Assembly: GCF_001956915.1 (NCBI RefSeq)
Contig: NZ_MLJO01000003.1
Coordinates: 248,001-312,000 of the forward strand
Direction: 5' to 3'
Length of the DNA stretch: 64,000 nucleotides
DNA from: Intrasporangium flavum
Lineage (GTDB): Bacteria; Actinomycetota; Actinomycetes; Actinomycetales; Dermatophilaceae
The notes below the pieces were generated by a model, which saw nothing but the letters and a program-made list of their open reading frames with translations, was not told the DNA's origin and did not search any database. The position numbers and the translations under genes are program-made. This document shows, piece by piece, positions 24,509-32,579 of this stretch; the stretch's first letter is position 1, and each line of letters begins with the position of its first letter.

Positions 24509-25521
24509 AGGCTGGCCATCCGTCCGCGACGCACGAGCAGGACGAAGAAGGGCACCCCGATGACGGCCGTCATGATGCCGGCCTGGACCTCGCTCGGCTG
24601 CGCGACCAGACGGCCCACCGTGTCGGCGACGAGCAGGAGCGTCGGGCCCGCGACGAGGCACACGGGGATGATCCGCCGGTGGTCGGGGCCGACGGCGAAG
24701 CGGGCGACGTGCGGCACGACGAGGCCGAGGAAGCCGATCGGCCCGGCGAGCGCCGTGGAGGCCCCGCAGAGGACCGCGACGCCCACGGCGACGGTCGCCC
24801 GGGCCAGCACGACGTTCTCGCCGAGCCCGCGTGCGAGGTCGTCGCCGAGGGCGAGGGCGTTGAGCCGGCGCACGACGAGCAGGACGACGACGAGGCCGAC
24901 GACGACGAAGGGCAGCACCGTCACGACGAGGTCGAACCCGCGGCCACCGATCGTGCCGACCTGCCAGAAGCGGAAGGAGTCGAACGACTGCCTGCTCGAG
25001 ACGAGCAGTCCCGACGACCAGCTCGCGAGCCCCGCCGTGACGGCCGCCCCGGCGAGGGTGAGCCGCAGCGGCGTCACGCCACCTCCCGCGAGACCGGCGA
25101 GGGCGTGCACGAGCACCGCGGCGATCCCGGCGCCGGCCATGGCCCACCAGACGTAGCCGGTGAGCGACCCGACACCGAAGACCGCGATCGCGACGACCAC
25201 GGCGAGGGCCGCGCCGGCGTTCACGCCGAGCAGGCCGGGGTCGGCGAGCGGGTTGCGGGTCAGGCCCTGCATCGCGGCGCCGGCGACCGCGAGGGCCGCA
25301 CCGACGAGGAAGCCGACCGCCGTGCGCGCGAGCCGCGCCTCGACGATGCCACGGTCCGCGACGGCGTCACCATGCCCGGTGAGCACCCGGACCACGTCCG
25401 CGACCCCGACTCCCCTGGAGCCCAGCGTGATCGACGCGACGACGGCCGCGGCGAACAGCGCCAGGAGCGCGACGGTGAGGGCGACGGGAGCGCGTCGGCC
25501 CACGGACACGACGGCCGCCAT
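24505..25521 (-). CDS. Iron-siderophore ABC transporter permease (FecCD family), first subunit
   Basis: 338 residues, multiple membrane helices. Landmarks: RLARTAVGFLVGAALAVAGAAMQGLTRNPLADPGLLGVNAGAAL and GPIGFLGLVVPHVARFAVGPDHR, the coupling-helix region. Its ATG overlaps the stop of the binding-protein gene by one base (TGATG). Gene order binding protein, permease, permease, ATPase, reductase is classic for siderophore import. Confidence 0.95.
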   Translation of the reverse strand: MAAVVSVGRRAPVALTVALLALFAAAVVASITLGSRGVGVADVVRVLTGHGDAVADRGIVEARLARTAVGFLVGAALAVAGAAMQGLTRNPLADPGLLGVNAGAALAVVVAIAVFGVGSLTGYVWWAMAGAGIAAVLVHALAGLAGGGVTPLRLTLAGAAVTAGLASWSSGLLVSSRQSFDSFRFWQVGTIGGRGFDLVVTVLPFVVVGLVVVLLVVRRLNALALGDDLARGLGENVVLARATVAVGVAVLCGASTALAGPIGFLGLVVPHVARFAVGPDHRRIIPVCLVAGPTLLLVADTVGRLVAQPSEVQAGIMTAVIGVPFFVLLVRRGRMASL

Positions 25522-26624
25522 CAGGACGCGTCGGTCGTGGTCGCCCTGTTCGCCTGGGTGGCCAGATCGGCCTTGTCGGCCTTGTCGGCCTTGTCGGCCG
25601 CGGCCGCGACGAGCGGCACGAAGAGCCTGGTCATGTACGGGATGGACAGCGGCGTCGGCGAGCTCATCGTCAGCCCGACCTTCTGGTCCTTCGTCGCGAC
25701 GAGGGCGCCGGACCTGATGGCAGGCACCTGGCCGACGAGCGGGTCATTCGTCATGACGGGCACCTCGGAGTCCTCGGTGATGTAGGTGAGGAAGACGTCG
25801 GACTCCAGCGTCGAGGCCTGCTCGGCGCTCACGGTGAGGTAGAACTCCTTCGAGCCCTTGGCGCGCTCCTCGACGATGGGCGCGTTCTTCATGCCGAGCT
25901 CGGTGAGCATCTGGGGCCGCAGGTCGCTTGGGGTGTAGAACCCGATCTGCGACAGGTCCGTCGGGGCGACGTAGCCGTAGATGAAGGTCTTGCCCGCGAG
26001 CTGCGGGTACCTCGCCTTCGCGGCGTCGAGGGCGGCGACGGTCCTCTTCTCGACCGCCGCGGCCTGCGCCGGGCGGCCGAGGGCCTTGCCGATGGTCTCG
26101 AGCGAGTCCTGCCACGACGTGCCGTACGCGACCTTCGGGTACGCGACGACCGGGGCGAGCTTGCTCAGCTTGTCGTACTCGTCCTTCGTGATGCCGGAGT
26201 TCGTCGCGAGGATGAGGTCGGGCTGCAGCTTCGCGATCTCCTCGATGGGGTTGCCGTCGGCGTCGTCGAAACGGGTGGGCTGCGCGCCGCCGAAGGTGGC
26301 GAGCTGCTCGTCGAACCAGTCGGTCGACAGGTTCTTGTTGCCACCCCACGTGACCTTGGGGGCGCCGACGGGCGCGACACCGAGTGCGGCGACGTGGTCG
26401 GCGTCCGACCAGCCGAGCGTCACGACGCGCTTCGGCTCCCGGGTGATGGTCGCGCTGCCGAACGCGTCCTTCAGGGTGACGGGGTAGGCCCCGGGCTCGG
26501 CCCCGCCCCCTGACGCGGTGGCGGCCGGCGTCGAGGCGTCCTGCCCGGTGGGGCCGGTGGTGCAGCCGACGAGGACGAGGGCCGCGGCGACGGCGGCGAG
26601 CAGGGCGGGGCGAAGTGGGGACAC
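25521..26624 (-). CDS. Iron-siderophore ABC transporter substrate-binding lipoprotein
   Basis: 367 residues from a GTG at 26624 with AAGGA 9 nt upstream. A lipoprotein signal peptide ends in a lipobox LVLVGCTTG, Cys near residue 21. The mature part has the FepB/FecB fold (TITREPKRVVTLGWSDADHVAALGV; LQPDLILATNSGITKDEY). It captures ferric siderophore outside the membrane. The C-terminus carries a short repeat, ADK three times, encoded by a 9-bp tandem repeat. It is the first gene behind a promoter with DtxR/IdeR-like boxes. Confidence 0.95.
   Translation of the reverse strand: MSPLRPALLAAVAAALVLVGCTTGPTGQDASTPAATASGGGAEPGAYPVTLKDAFGSATITREPKRVVTLGWSDADHVAALGVAPVGAPKVTWGGNKNLSTDWFDEQLATFGGAQPTRFDDADGNPIEEIAKLQPDLILATNSGITKDEYDKLSKLAPVVAYPKVAYGTSWQDSLETIGKALGRPAQAAAVEKRTVAALDAAKARYPQLAGKTFIYGYVAPTDLSQIGFYTPSDLRPQMLTELGMKNAPIVEERAKGSKEFYLTVSAEQASTLESDVFLTYITEDSEVPVMTNDPLVGQVPAIRSGALVATKDQKVGLTMSSPTPLSIPYMTRLFVPLVAAAADKADKADKADLATQANRATTTDAS
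25569..25595. repeat. 9-bp tandem repeat at the 3' end of the siderophore-binding protein gene
   Basis: GGCCTTGTC three times in a row, reading A-D-K on the minus strand. It sits in a dispensable-looking C-terminal tail and may vary in copy number by slippage. Confidence 0.8.
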
Positions 26625-26681
26625 GGCGACGGGAGTCCTTCGGTCGGGAGGCTCCGACAGGCCCTGACGTGACCGGCCGGA

Positions 26682-26722
26682 ATAGGTGAGCCTCACCTTA
26701 CTTAGGTGACCCTAAGTGTCAA
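26682..26722 (-). promoter_or_regulatory. Promoter of the siderophore operon with two DtxR/IdeR-like iron boxes
   Basis: On the minus strand, TTGACA (26722-26717) and TAAGGT (26700-26695) form a -35/-10 pair with a 16-bp spacer. The spacer is occupied by palindrome ACTTAGG-TGAC-CCTAAGT (26700-26717). A second palindrome AGGTGAG-C-CTCACCT (26684-26698) covers the -10 and start region. ATAGGTGAGCCTCACCTTA (26682-26700) matches the 19-bp DtxR/IdeR consensus at 14 positions. Iron-dependent repression is expected. Confidence 0.8.
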
Positions 26723-26821
26723 ACATCCGCCCCCGCCACGCGGGCGACACGTGCCAGGGACCGGAGGGCCACACCCTTGCGGGATCCCTTGCAGCCGAGA
26801 CGAATCCGGGGTTCCAGGCAA

Positions 26822-27559
26822 TCACCAGGGCAGGGGACGGCCGTCGCGCAGGAAGGCGCCGGAGGGACCGCCGTCGGGCAGGACCGTCGCCGCGACGACC
26901 GACGCCGCCCCCTCCGCCACCGGACGAGCACCCATCTGCTCGGCGCCCGGCCACGTCGCGGTGAGGCCCGGGCAGACCGCGTTGACGAGCACGCCGGTGC
27001 CGGCCAGCTCGGCCGCGAGCGTGGCCGTCAGGGCGTTGAGCGCCGCCTTGCTCACGCCGTAGCTCGCGGCGGCGCCACCGCGGCGGGTCAGGCCGAACTG
27101 CTCGTCCCCGTGGGAGCCGCCGCCGCTGGAGACGTTGACGACCCGGGGGTGTGGGCTCTCGCGCAGGAGCGGGAGCAGCACCTGAGTGAGGCGCCATGGG
27201 CCGAAGAGGTTGGTCTCCATGACGGCTCGGGCCGCGTCGAGGTCGGCCGCGCTGGCGACCTCGGTCCAGTCGACGAAGGCGGCGGCGTTGTTGACGAGGA
27301 CGTCGAGCCGCCCCGTCCCCGCGCGGACCGCCTGCGGGACGGCCTCGACCGCAGCCGCGTCGGTGACGTCGAGGTCGACCTCGAGGGCCCGGACGTCACC
27401 GTGGCCGGCGAGCTCGGCGGCCACGGAGCGGGCCGTCGCGGCGCTGCGGCCCGAGACGAGGACGGTCCACCCGCGGTCCGCGAGGTCGGAAGCGACCTGG
27501 CGGCCGATCCCGCGGGTGGAGCCGGTGACGAGGGCGACACTGAGGGCGGGGTCGGGCAC
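26822..27559 (-). CDS. SDR-family oxidoreductase
   Basis: 245 residues from a GTG with GAGGAGG 4 nt upstream. Classical short-chain dehydrogenase motifs: TGSTRGIGRQV (cofactor), LDVLVNNAA, the catalytic Ser in VVNVSSGGGSHG, and YGVSKAALNALT (Tyr-x-x-x-Lys). PG in the segment after the active site is preserved (VCPGLTATWPG). It reduces or oxidises a carbonyl/alcohol with NAD(P)H; the substrate is not readable. It is 111 bp from the next SDR gene and probably has its own promoter. Confidence 0.92.
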   Translation of the reverse strand: MPDPALSVALVTGSTRGIGRQVASDLADRGWTVLVSGRSAATARSVAAELAGHGDVRALEVDLDVTDAAAVEAVPQAVRAGTGRLDVLVNNAAAFVDWTEVASAADLDAARAVMETNLFGPWRLTQVLLPLLRESPHPRVVNVSSGGGSHGDEQFGLTRRGGAAASYGVSKAALNALTATLAAELAGTGVLVNAVCPGLTATWPGAEQMGARPVAEGAASVVAATVLPDGGPSGAFLRDGRPLPW

Positions 27560-27670
27560 GGTTCCTCCTCGGTGGTCCGGGTGCGGCCAGACCACGCTGG
27601 CACCACCCGGACCACCCGGGGAAGGATCCTGTCCACCCTTGTCGCCGCACGGCGCCCGCGGGTGGCGCTG

Positions 27671-28447
27671 CTAGAGCGCGCCCCCGAGGGTGACGCCGCC
27701 ATCGATGGTCAGCGTCTGGCCGGTGATCCACGACGCGTCGGAGGACAGGAGGAAGCTGACGGCCCCCGCGACGTCCTCGGGCACGCCGAGGCGCTTCATC
27801 GGGTAGGCCCGGACGACCTTCTCCTCGCGCCCCTCGTAGAGCGCCTCGGCGAACTTCGTCTTGACGACGGCCGGGGCGACGGCGTTGACGCGCACGTCGG
27901 GGCCGAGCTCGTAGCCGAGCTCGGTCGTCAGGTGGATGAGCGCCGCCTTGGAGACGCCGTACCAGCCGATGACGCCCGACGCCCCCTGCCCCGCCACCGA
28001 GGCGAGGTTGACGACGGCACCGGGGTGGTCCGCGTCGCCGAGGCCCGCGGCGACGGCCTTCCTGATCCACGAGAAGGCCGCGACGACGTTGACGTCGAGC
28101 ACCTTGCGCGCGACGTCGAGCCCGCTGTCGAGCATCGGGCCGTAGGCCGGGTTGATGCCGGTGTTGTTGACGAGCAGGTGCAGCCCGCCGAAGGTCTCGC
28201 GCGCCGCGGCGACCACCTCGTCCTGGTGCGACTCGTCGGCGGCGTTGCCGGCGATGCCGAGGGCGTGCTCGGGGCCGCCGAGCTGCTCGACGGCCTCGGC
28301 CAGGGCCTCCGGCTTGCGCGCGGTGATGACGACCTTGGCGCCCTCTGCGACGAGCCGCTCGGCGATGCCGAGGCCGATGCCGCGGCTGGCGCCGGTGACG
28401 ATGGCGACGGCGCCCTCGTGGCGTCCGCCGCTGTTCGCAGCGCCCAT
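27671..28447 (-). CDS. SDR-family oxidoreductase coupled to the acyl-CoA dehydrogenase
   Basis: 258 residues. Motifs: VTGASRGIGLGIAERL, LLVNNTGIN, catalytic region VVNLASVAGQGASGVIGWYGVSKAALIHLT, and the C-terminal SDASWITGQTLTIDGGVTLGG typical of FabG-like enzymes. Its ATG overlaps the acyl-CoA dehydrogenase stop by one base (TGATG), so it is the second gene of that operon. A beta-hydroxyacyl or related dehydrogenase step in lipid breakdown is a reasonable inference from this coupling. Confidence 0.92.
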   Translation of the reverse strand: MGAANSGGRHEGAVAIVTGASRGIGLGIAERLVAEGAKVVITARKPEALAEAVEQLGGPEHALGIAGNAADESHQDEVVAAARETFGGLHLLVNNTGINPAYGPMLDSGLDVARKVLDVNVVAAFSWIRKAVAAGLGDADHPGAVVNLASVAGQGASGVIGWYGVSKAALIHLTTELGYELGPDVRVNAVAPAVVKTKFAEALYEGREEKVVRAYPMKRLGVPEDVAGAVSFLLSSDASWITGQTLTIDGGVTLGGAL

Positions 28448-29592
28448 CAGAAGCCGAGGTCCCGGCCGATGAGCTCCTTCATGATCTCGTTGGAGCCGGC
28501 CCAGATCTTCGTGACGCGGGCGTCGCGCCAGGCGCGGGCCACGCGGTACTCGTTCATGAAGCCGTAGCCGCCGTGCAGCTGCACGCAGTGGTCGAGCACC
28601 TCGTTCTGCACCTGCGAGCTCCACCACTTGGCCTTGGCGGCGTCGACGGCCGACAGCTTGCCCTCGGCGTGCGCGGCGACGCAGTCGTCGACGTAGGCCT
28701 CGGCGACCTCGATCTTCGTGACGAGCTCGGCCATGAGGAACTTGTTGTGCTGGAAGGCGCCGATCGGCTGGCCGAAGGCCTTGCGGTCCTTGGCGTACTG
28801 GATCGTCTCCTCGAGGATCGCCTTGGCGTGCGCGACGTTCGACACGGCGGCGCCGACGCGCTCCTGCGGGAGGCGCTGCATCATCGCGATGAAGCCCATG
28901 CCCTCCTCGCCGAGGCGGTTCTCGTCGGGGACCCGGACGTTGTCGAAGAAGAGTTCGGCGGTGTCGGACTCGTCCATGCCGACCTTGTCGAGCTTGCGGC
29001 CGTTGACGAACCCCTCCATGCCGCGCTCGACCATGAGCAGCGTGATGCCCTTGGCGCCCTTGGACGGGTCGGTGCGGGCCGCGACGATGACGAGGTCGGC
29101 CTGGTAGCCGTTGGTGATGAAGGTCTTGGAGCCGTTGAGGACCCAGTGGTCGCCGTCGCGCACGGCGGTGGTCTTGAGGGCCGCGAGGTCGGAGCCGCCG
29201 GAGGGCTCGGTCATGGCGATGGCGCAGATGAGCTCGCCGCTGGCCATGCCGGGCAGCCACCGCTGCTTCTGCTCCTCGGTGCCGAGGTCGACGATGTACG
29301 GCGGGCACACGTCGGAGTGGATGCCGAAGCACGAGCTCGTCGCGGCGTTGAAGCGCGACATCTCCTCGGCCACGACGGCGTTGAAGCGGTAGTCGTCGAC
29401 GCCCGCGCCGCCGAACTCCTCGGGGATGTCGAGGCCGAAGAAGCCCTGCTTGCCGGCCTCGACCCAGATGTCGCGCGGGATCGACTTGCCCTCGATCATC
29501 TCCTCGGCGCGCGGGGCGAGCGTGCGGGCGACGAACTCGCGCGCGGACGCGCGCATCGCCTCGTGGTCCTCGTCGTAGATGTTGCGGGGCAT
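28447..29592 (-). CDS. Acyl-CoA dehydrogenase, long-chain (LCAD-like) type
   Basis: 381 residues, ATG preceded by GGAGGA. FAD and substrate motifs: ICAIAMTEPSGGSDLA and WVLNGSKTFITNG. The C-terminal loop reads WAGSNEIMKELIGRD, without the Glu that is the catalytic base of medium-chain enzymes. Instead RLPQERVGAA near residue 240 carries the Glu used by long-chain and isovaleryl-type enzymes, so the protein should be active. It oxidises acyl-CoA to trans-2-enoyl-CoA. It is divergent from a TetR regulator and overlaps a downstream SDR gene. Confidence 0.95.
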   Translation of the reverse strand: MPRNIYDEDHEAMRASAREFVARTLAPRAEEMIEGKSIPRDIWVEAGKQGFFGLDIPEEFGGAGVDDYRFNAVVAEEMSRFNAATSSCFGIHSDVCPPYIVDLGTEEQKQRWLPGMASGELICAIAMTEPSGGSDLAALKTTAVRDGDHWVLNGSKTFITNGYQADLVIVAARTDPSKGAKGITLLMVERGMEGFVNGRKLDKVGMDESDTAELFFDNVRVPDENRLGEEGMGFIAMMQRLPQERVGAAVSNVAHAKAILEETIQYAKDRKAFGQPIGAFQHNKFLMAELVTKIEVAEAYVDDCVAAHAEGKLSAVDAAKAKWWSSQVQNEVLDHCVQLHGGYGFMNEYRVARAWRDARVTKIWAGSNEIMKELIGRDLGF

Positions 29593-29646
29593 CCGTCCTC
29601 CATCGGGCGTGCGGGCTGAGCGAGCGGCGCGCCGTACCGACAGGTA

Positions 29647-29664
29647 ACTAAGCGCTTGCTTAGT
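29647..29664. promoter_or_regulatory. TetR operator between acyl-CoA dehydrogenase and tetR genes
   Basis: Perfect inverted repeat ACTAAGC-GCTT-GCTTAGT, 7-bp arms. It overlaps the tetR -35 element and lies about 55 bp from the acyl-CoA dehydrogenase start, so one site could control both directions. Confidence 0.75.
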
Positions 29665-29685
29665 CTCCCGCCGCTGCGGCATGCT
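29656..29685 (+). promoter_or_regulatory. tetR promoter giving a likely leaderless mRNA
   Basis: TTGCTT (29656-29661), 18-bp spacer, CATGCT (29680-29685), then 6 nt to the GTG at 29692. The -35 lies within the right half of the operator. Confidence 0.5.
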
Positions 29686-29691
29686 GTCAAC

Positions 29692-30315
29692 GTGCCGCAG
29701 CCCACCCCGAGCCCGACCCCCGTCGCCACGCAGCCGCCCGCCGACGCGTCGACCGTCGACCGGCTCATGCACGCGGCCGCCCACGCGTTCGCCGACAAGG
29801 GCTTCCACGCCACGACGACCCGCGACATCGCCTCGGGCGCGGGCCTGTCCCCCGCCGGCGTCTACGTGCACTTCGGCTCCAAGGAGGAGCTGCTCTTCAA
29901 CCTGAGCCGCAGCGGCCACGAGAGCGCCCTGCGGCTGCTGCGCGGCGCGATCGCCGACGGCCCGACGCCGACCGACCAGCTGGCCAACGTCATGGCGCGC
30001 TTCAGCGAGTGGCACGTCGAGCAGTACCAGGTCGCCCGCGTCGTCCAGTACGAGCACCACCACCTGACGCCCGAGCACCACGCCGAGGTGCTCGCCCTGC
30101 GCAAGGAGATGGACGGGCTCGTCCGCGGCGTGCTCGAGCGCGGCGTCGCCGACGGGGCGTTCACCGTCGAGGACAGCGCCGACACCGCCCTCGCGCTGCT
30201 GTCCATCGTCGTCGACGTCGCCCGCTGGTACTCCCCGACCATCCGCCGCTCCCCCGAGCAGATCGGCGCGACGAACGCCTCGCTCGCGCTGCGGCTCGTC
30301 GGCGTCTCGCACTGA
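29692..30315 (+). CDS. TetR/AcrR-family transcriptional regulator
   Basis: 207 residues from a GTG at 29692. After a Pro-rich N-terminal tail, the TetR helix-turn-helix reads RLMHAAAHAFADKGFHATTTRDIASGAGLSPAGVYVHFGSKEELLFNL. The ligand domain (EYHLTPEH-like helices, WHVEQYQVARVVQYEHHHL) is typical of regulators of fatty-acid genes with a TetR_C domain. Placement opposite an acyl-CoA dehydrogenase and a shared operator suggest it senses an acyl-CoA and controls that operon and itself; the ligand is inference. Confidence 0.92.
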   Translation: MPQPTPSPTPVATQPPADASTVDRLMHAAAHAFADKGFHATTTRDIASGAGLSPAGVYVHFGSKEELLFNLSRSGHESALRLLRGAIADGPTPTDQLANVMARFSEWHVEQYQVARVVQYEHHHLTPEHHAEVLALRKEMDGLVRGVLERGVADGAFTVEDSADTALALLSIVVDVARWYSPTIRRSPEQIGATNASLALRLVGVSH

Positions 30316-30324
30316 CGCCGCCCG

Positions 30325-30888
30325 GTGGCAGACCACGGGAGCCACCCCGGGCACGGCGTCCTGCTCGTGCCCGTGCCGATGCTCGAGCCGTTCGTCCTCG
30401 AGCGGCACCGCCACTACGACGAGGCCTACGTCTCGTCGGACCCCGCCTTCGTCCACGCGCACGTGACCGCCCTGGGCCCGTTCCTGGCGCCTGACCAGGT
30501 CACGGACGAGGTCGTCGCCGCTCTCGACGAGATCACCTGCGCCACAGCCCCTTTCGACTTCACCCTCCGACGCGTCGCGACCTTCCCCAACGGCATCGTG
30601 CACCTGCTCCCGGAGCCCGACGACGCGTTCCGCGCACTGACCGCCGCTCTCTCGCAGGCGTTCCCGCAGTGCCCGCCGTACGGCGGTGCCTTCCCCGACC
30701 CCGTGCCGCACCTGACCCTCGACGGGCTGTCCGACGCCGTCAGCGAGTCCTCCACGCGCCAGGCCGTGGGGCCGTGGGTCCCGGCCGCCTGCCGGGCCGA
30801 GCGTCTCGACCTCGCGTGGTACGAACCACACCGGTGCCGCGTCCTGCGCTCGTGGCGCCTCGGCGGTGGGGCGACCGCGTCTGCCTAG
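30325..30888 (+). CDS. 2'-5' RNA ligase / LigT-like cyclic phosphodiesterase family protein
   Basis: 187 residues from a GTG at 30325. The two H-x-T-x motifs that define the 2H phosphoesterase superfamily are present: HVTALGPF near residue 46 and HLTLDGL near residue 131. Members act on 2'-5' or cyclic phosphate linkages in RNA or nucleotides, but many have no known substrate. It follows tetR by 9 bp and may be co-transcribed. Its TAG stop forms part of the -10 element of the next gene. Confidence 0.82.
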   Translation: MADHGSHPGHGVLLVPVPMLEPFVLERHRHYDEAYVSSDPAFVHAHVTALGPFLAPDQVTDEVVAALDEITCATAPFDFTLRRVATFPNGIVHLLPEPDDAFRALTAALSQAFPQCPPYGGAFPDPVPHLTLDGLSDAVSESSTRQAVGPWVPAACRAERLDLAWYEPHRCRVLRSWRLGGGATASA

Positions 30889-30891
30889 GGT
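30886..30891 (+). promoter_or_regulatory. -10 hexamer TAGGGT overlapping the preceding stop codon
   Basis: TAGGGT begins with the TAG stop of the LigT-like gene and ends 6 nt before the next ATG at 30898; a leaderless mRNA is likely. Confidence 0.55.
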
Positions 30892-30897
30892 GGGGCC

Positions 30898-32319
30898 ATG
30901 ACCGCCTTCGACTGGCAGCGCACCCGGTCCCAGCACGTCGCCGCCCCGGCCGCGTCTGTCTGGGAGGTCGTGTCGGACCTGCGGCGGTGGCCAGAGTGGG
31001 CCACGTCGATCGGCAGCGTCGAGGCCCCGGAGCGGCTCGAGCCCGGCTCGAGCACGCGCTACCTGCCGTCGGCCCGGTGGGCGGCCGAGCTGCACGGTCG
31101 CACGGCTCCCCCGCTGCGCGTCGTCGAGGTCGAGCCCGGTCGTCGACTCGCCGTCGAGCAGCCCAACCCCGTCGGCGCGATGCGCGTCGAGTGGACCGTC
31201 GAGCCCGCCGGCGACGCGGCCTGCACCGTGACCCAGCGCGTCGCCTGCACCGGTCCGCTCTCGCCGCTCGTGGTGCGCGGGGTGGCCGGGGCCCTCGCCC
31301 GGCAGTGGCCCGAGTCGGTCACCCGCCTCGCGGCGCTGGCCGGGGTGCGCCCCTCGCCCGACGCGCTCAGGGTCGTCGTCGCCGGCGGCTCCGGCACGCT
31401 GGGGCGGGCGCTGTCGGCCGACCTCGCCTCCCGCGGCCACGAGGTCGTCGTGCTGACTCGCTCGCCGCAGCCCGACCTGCCGCACCGGCAGGTCGCGTGG
31501 GACGGCGAGACCCTCGGACCGTGGGTCGAGGCGCTGAACGAGGAGCCCGGGCGCACCGCGGTGGTCAACCTCGCGGGGCGCCTCGTCGACGTCCGCCCGA
31601 CCGCCGCCAACGTCCGCGACCTCCGCGAGTCGAGAGTGCGCCCGACCCTCGCGCTCGTCGAGGCGAGCCGCTCGCTGTCCTCGCCGCTCGCCGCGTGGGT
31701 CCAGGGGTCGACGACCGCCATCTGGTCCGACGCGGGAGAGGCGCTCGTCACCGAGTCGACGCCGCTGCCGACCGGCACCGACGCGCTGCCGCAGATGACC
31801 GGCGTCGCCCGGCCGTGGGAGGACGCCGCCGACGGGGCGAACACCGCGCGGCTCGTGCTGCTGCGCACCTCGATCGTCCTGCAGGACGGCTCCCCGGCCT
31901 TCGACCGGCTGGCCGGGCTGACCCGGCTCGGGCTCGGCGGGCGCGTCGGCTCGGGCCGACAGTGGTTCAGCTGGGTCCACGTCGACGACTGGCTGGCGAT
32001 CGTGCGCAGCGCCCTCGGCGTCGACACCGGTGTCAACCCCGGTGTCGACCCTGCGGCGTCGCTCGAGGGCGTCGTCGTCGCGGCCGCTCCCGAGCCGGTG
32101 CGCAACGCCGAGCTCATGGCCGCGCTGCGCCGCCACCTGCGCCGGCCCGCGTCTCCCCCGACGCCCGAGCTGCTCGTGCGCGTCGGCTCGGTGCCGCTAC
32201 GGACCGACCCGGCCCTGGGCCTGACCGGGCGGCACTGCACGAGCGAGGTGCTCGCCGCCTCGGGGTTCGCCTTCGCCCACCCCGGCCTCGACGGCGCCCT
32301 CGCGGACCTGCTGTCCTGA
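30898..32319 (+). CDS. SRPBCC domain fused to a TIGR01777-type NAD-dependent epimerase
   Basis: 473 residues in two parts. Residues 1-150 form a START/polyketide-cyclase-like lipid-binding fold (SVWEVVSDLRRWPEWATSIGSVE; VEPGRRLAVEQPNPVG). Residues 155-473 form an extended-SDR Rossmann domain starting VVVAGGSGTLGRALSADLASRGHEVVVLTR, with VVNLAGRLVDVR and GRQWFSWVHVDDW as in TIGR01777/YfcH proteins. This fusion is a recurring actinobacterial arrangement; the reaction is undetermined. A short G-V-(N/D)-P repeat occurs near residue 380. Confidence 0.88.
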   Translation: MTAFDWQRTRSQHVAAPAASVWEVVSDLRRWPEWATSIGSVEAPERLEPGSSTRYLPSARWAAELHGRTAPPLRVVEVEPGRRLAVEQPNPVGAMRVEWTVEPAGDAACTVTQRVACTGPLSPLVVRGVAGALARQWPESVTRLAALAGVRPSPDALRVVVAGGSGTLGRALSADLASRGHEVVVLTRSPQPDLPHRQVAWDGETLGPWVEALNEEPGRTAVVNLAGRLVDVRPTAANVRDLRESRVRPTLALVEASRSLSSPLAAWVQGSTTAIWSDAGEALVTESTPLPTGTDALPQMTGVARPWEDAADGANTARLVLLRTSIVLQDGSPAFDRLAGLTRLGLGGRVGSGRQWFSWVHVDDWLAIVRSALGVDTGVNPGVDPAASLEGVVVAAAPEPVRNAELMAALRRHLRRPASPPTPELLVRVGSVPLRTDPALGLTGRHCTSEVLAASGFAFAHPGLDGALADLLS

Positions 32320-32333
32320 GCGCGAGGGTCGCC

Positions 32334-32364
32334 TCGGTCAGTCGCCGAGGCAGGGCGCCGGCAC
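32334..32364. repeat. 31-bp direct repeat, distal copy
   Basis: Identical over 31 bp to 32549-32579. Read on the minus strand both copies encode VPAPCLGD and a stop. Only the second copy is joined to the yczE-like gene; this one lies beyond the palindromic cluster like a displaced 3' end. Confidence 0.85.
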
Positions 32365-32387
32365 CGGGACTCCAGACAGCTCCCCAA

Positions 32388-32542
32388 GTCGAGTGGGCAC
32401 TTTCTCCCGTGACGAACTGCCCACTCGACTGAGTGCTGGGGCCGCGCCACCCGGTCGACTGGGCACTTTCTCCCGTGACGAACTGCCCACTCGACTGGGT
32501 GCTGGGGCCCGCGCCACCCGGTCGAGTGGGCACTTTCTCCCG
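32388..32542. repeat. Cluster of 66-67 bp palindromic repeat units (REP-like)
   Basis: Two full units (32388-32453 and 32454-32520) and a third truncated one (32521-32542). Each full unit starts with an inverted repeat, GTCGAGTGGGCA against TGCCCACTCGAC around an identical 18-nt loop: arms 32388-32399/32418-32429 (perfect) and 32454-32465/32484-32495 (one mismatch). A linker ending in GCCACCCG follows. The region is non-coding and lies between two 31-bp direct repeats. Confidence 0.85.
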
Positions 32543-32548
32543 GGGTCG

Positions 32549-32579
32549 TCGGTCAGTCGCCGAGGCAGGGCGCCGGCAC
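32549..32579. repeat. 31-bp direct repeat, gene-proximal copy (3' end of the yczE-like gene)
   Basis: Second copy of the repeat at 32334-32364. It supplies the last eight codons and the stop of the yczE-like gene, so the gene stays intact despite the adjacent repeat cluster. Confidence 0.85.

Noticed and set aside
26777..28567. 596-codon frame on the plus strand
   Set aside because: It lies antisense to two SDR genes with intact active sites and has no recognisable motif.
28500..29560. Inactive acyl-CoA dehydrogenase because the C-terminal catalytic Glu is missing
   Set aside because: The LPQER motif supplies the Glu at the position used by long-chain and isovaleryl-type enzymes.
30009..32136. 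Upstream extension of the acyl-CoA dehydrogenase frame
   Set aside because: The enzyme's N-terminus and ribosome site are at 29592; the extension covers tetR and other genes in antisense.
32388..32542. Possible CRISPR array
   Set aside because: Units are contiguous without variable spacers, each is a long palindrome, only two and a part are present, and no cas gene is nearby.
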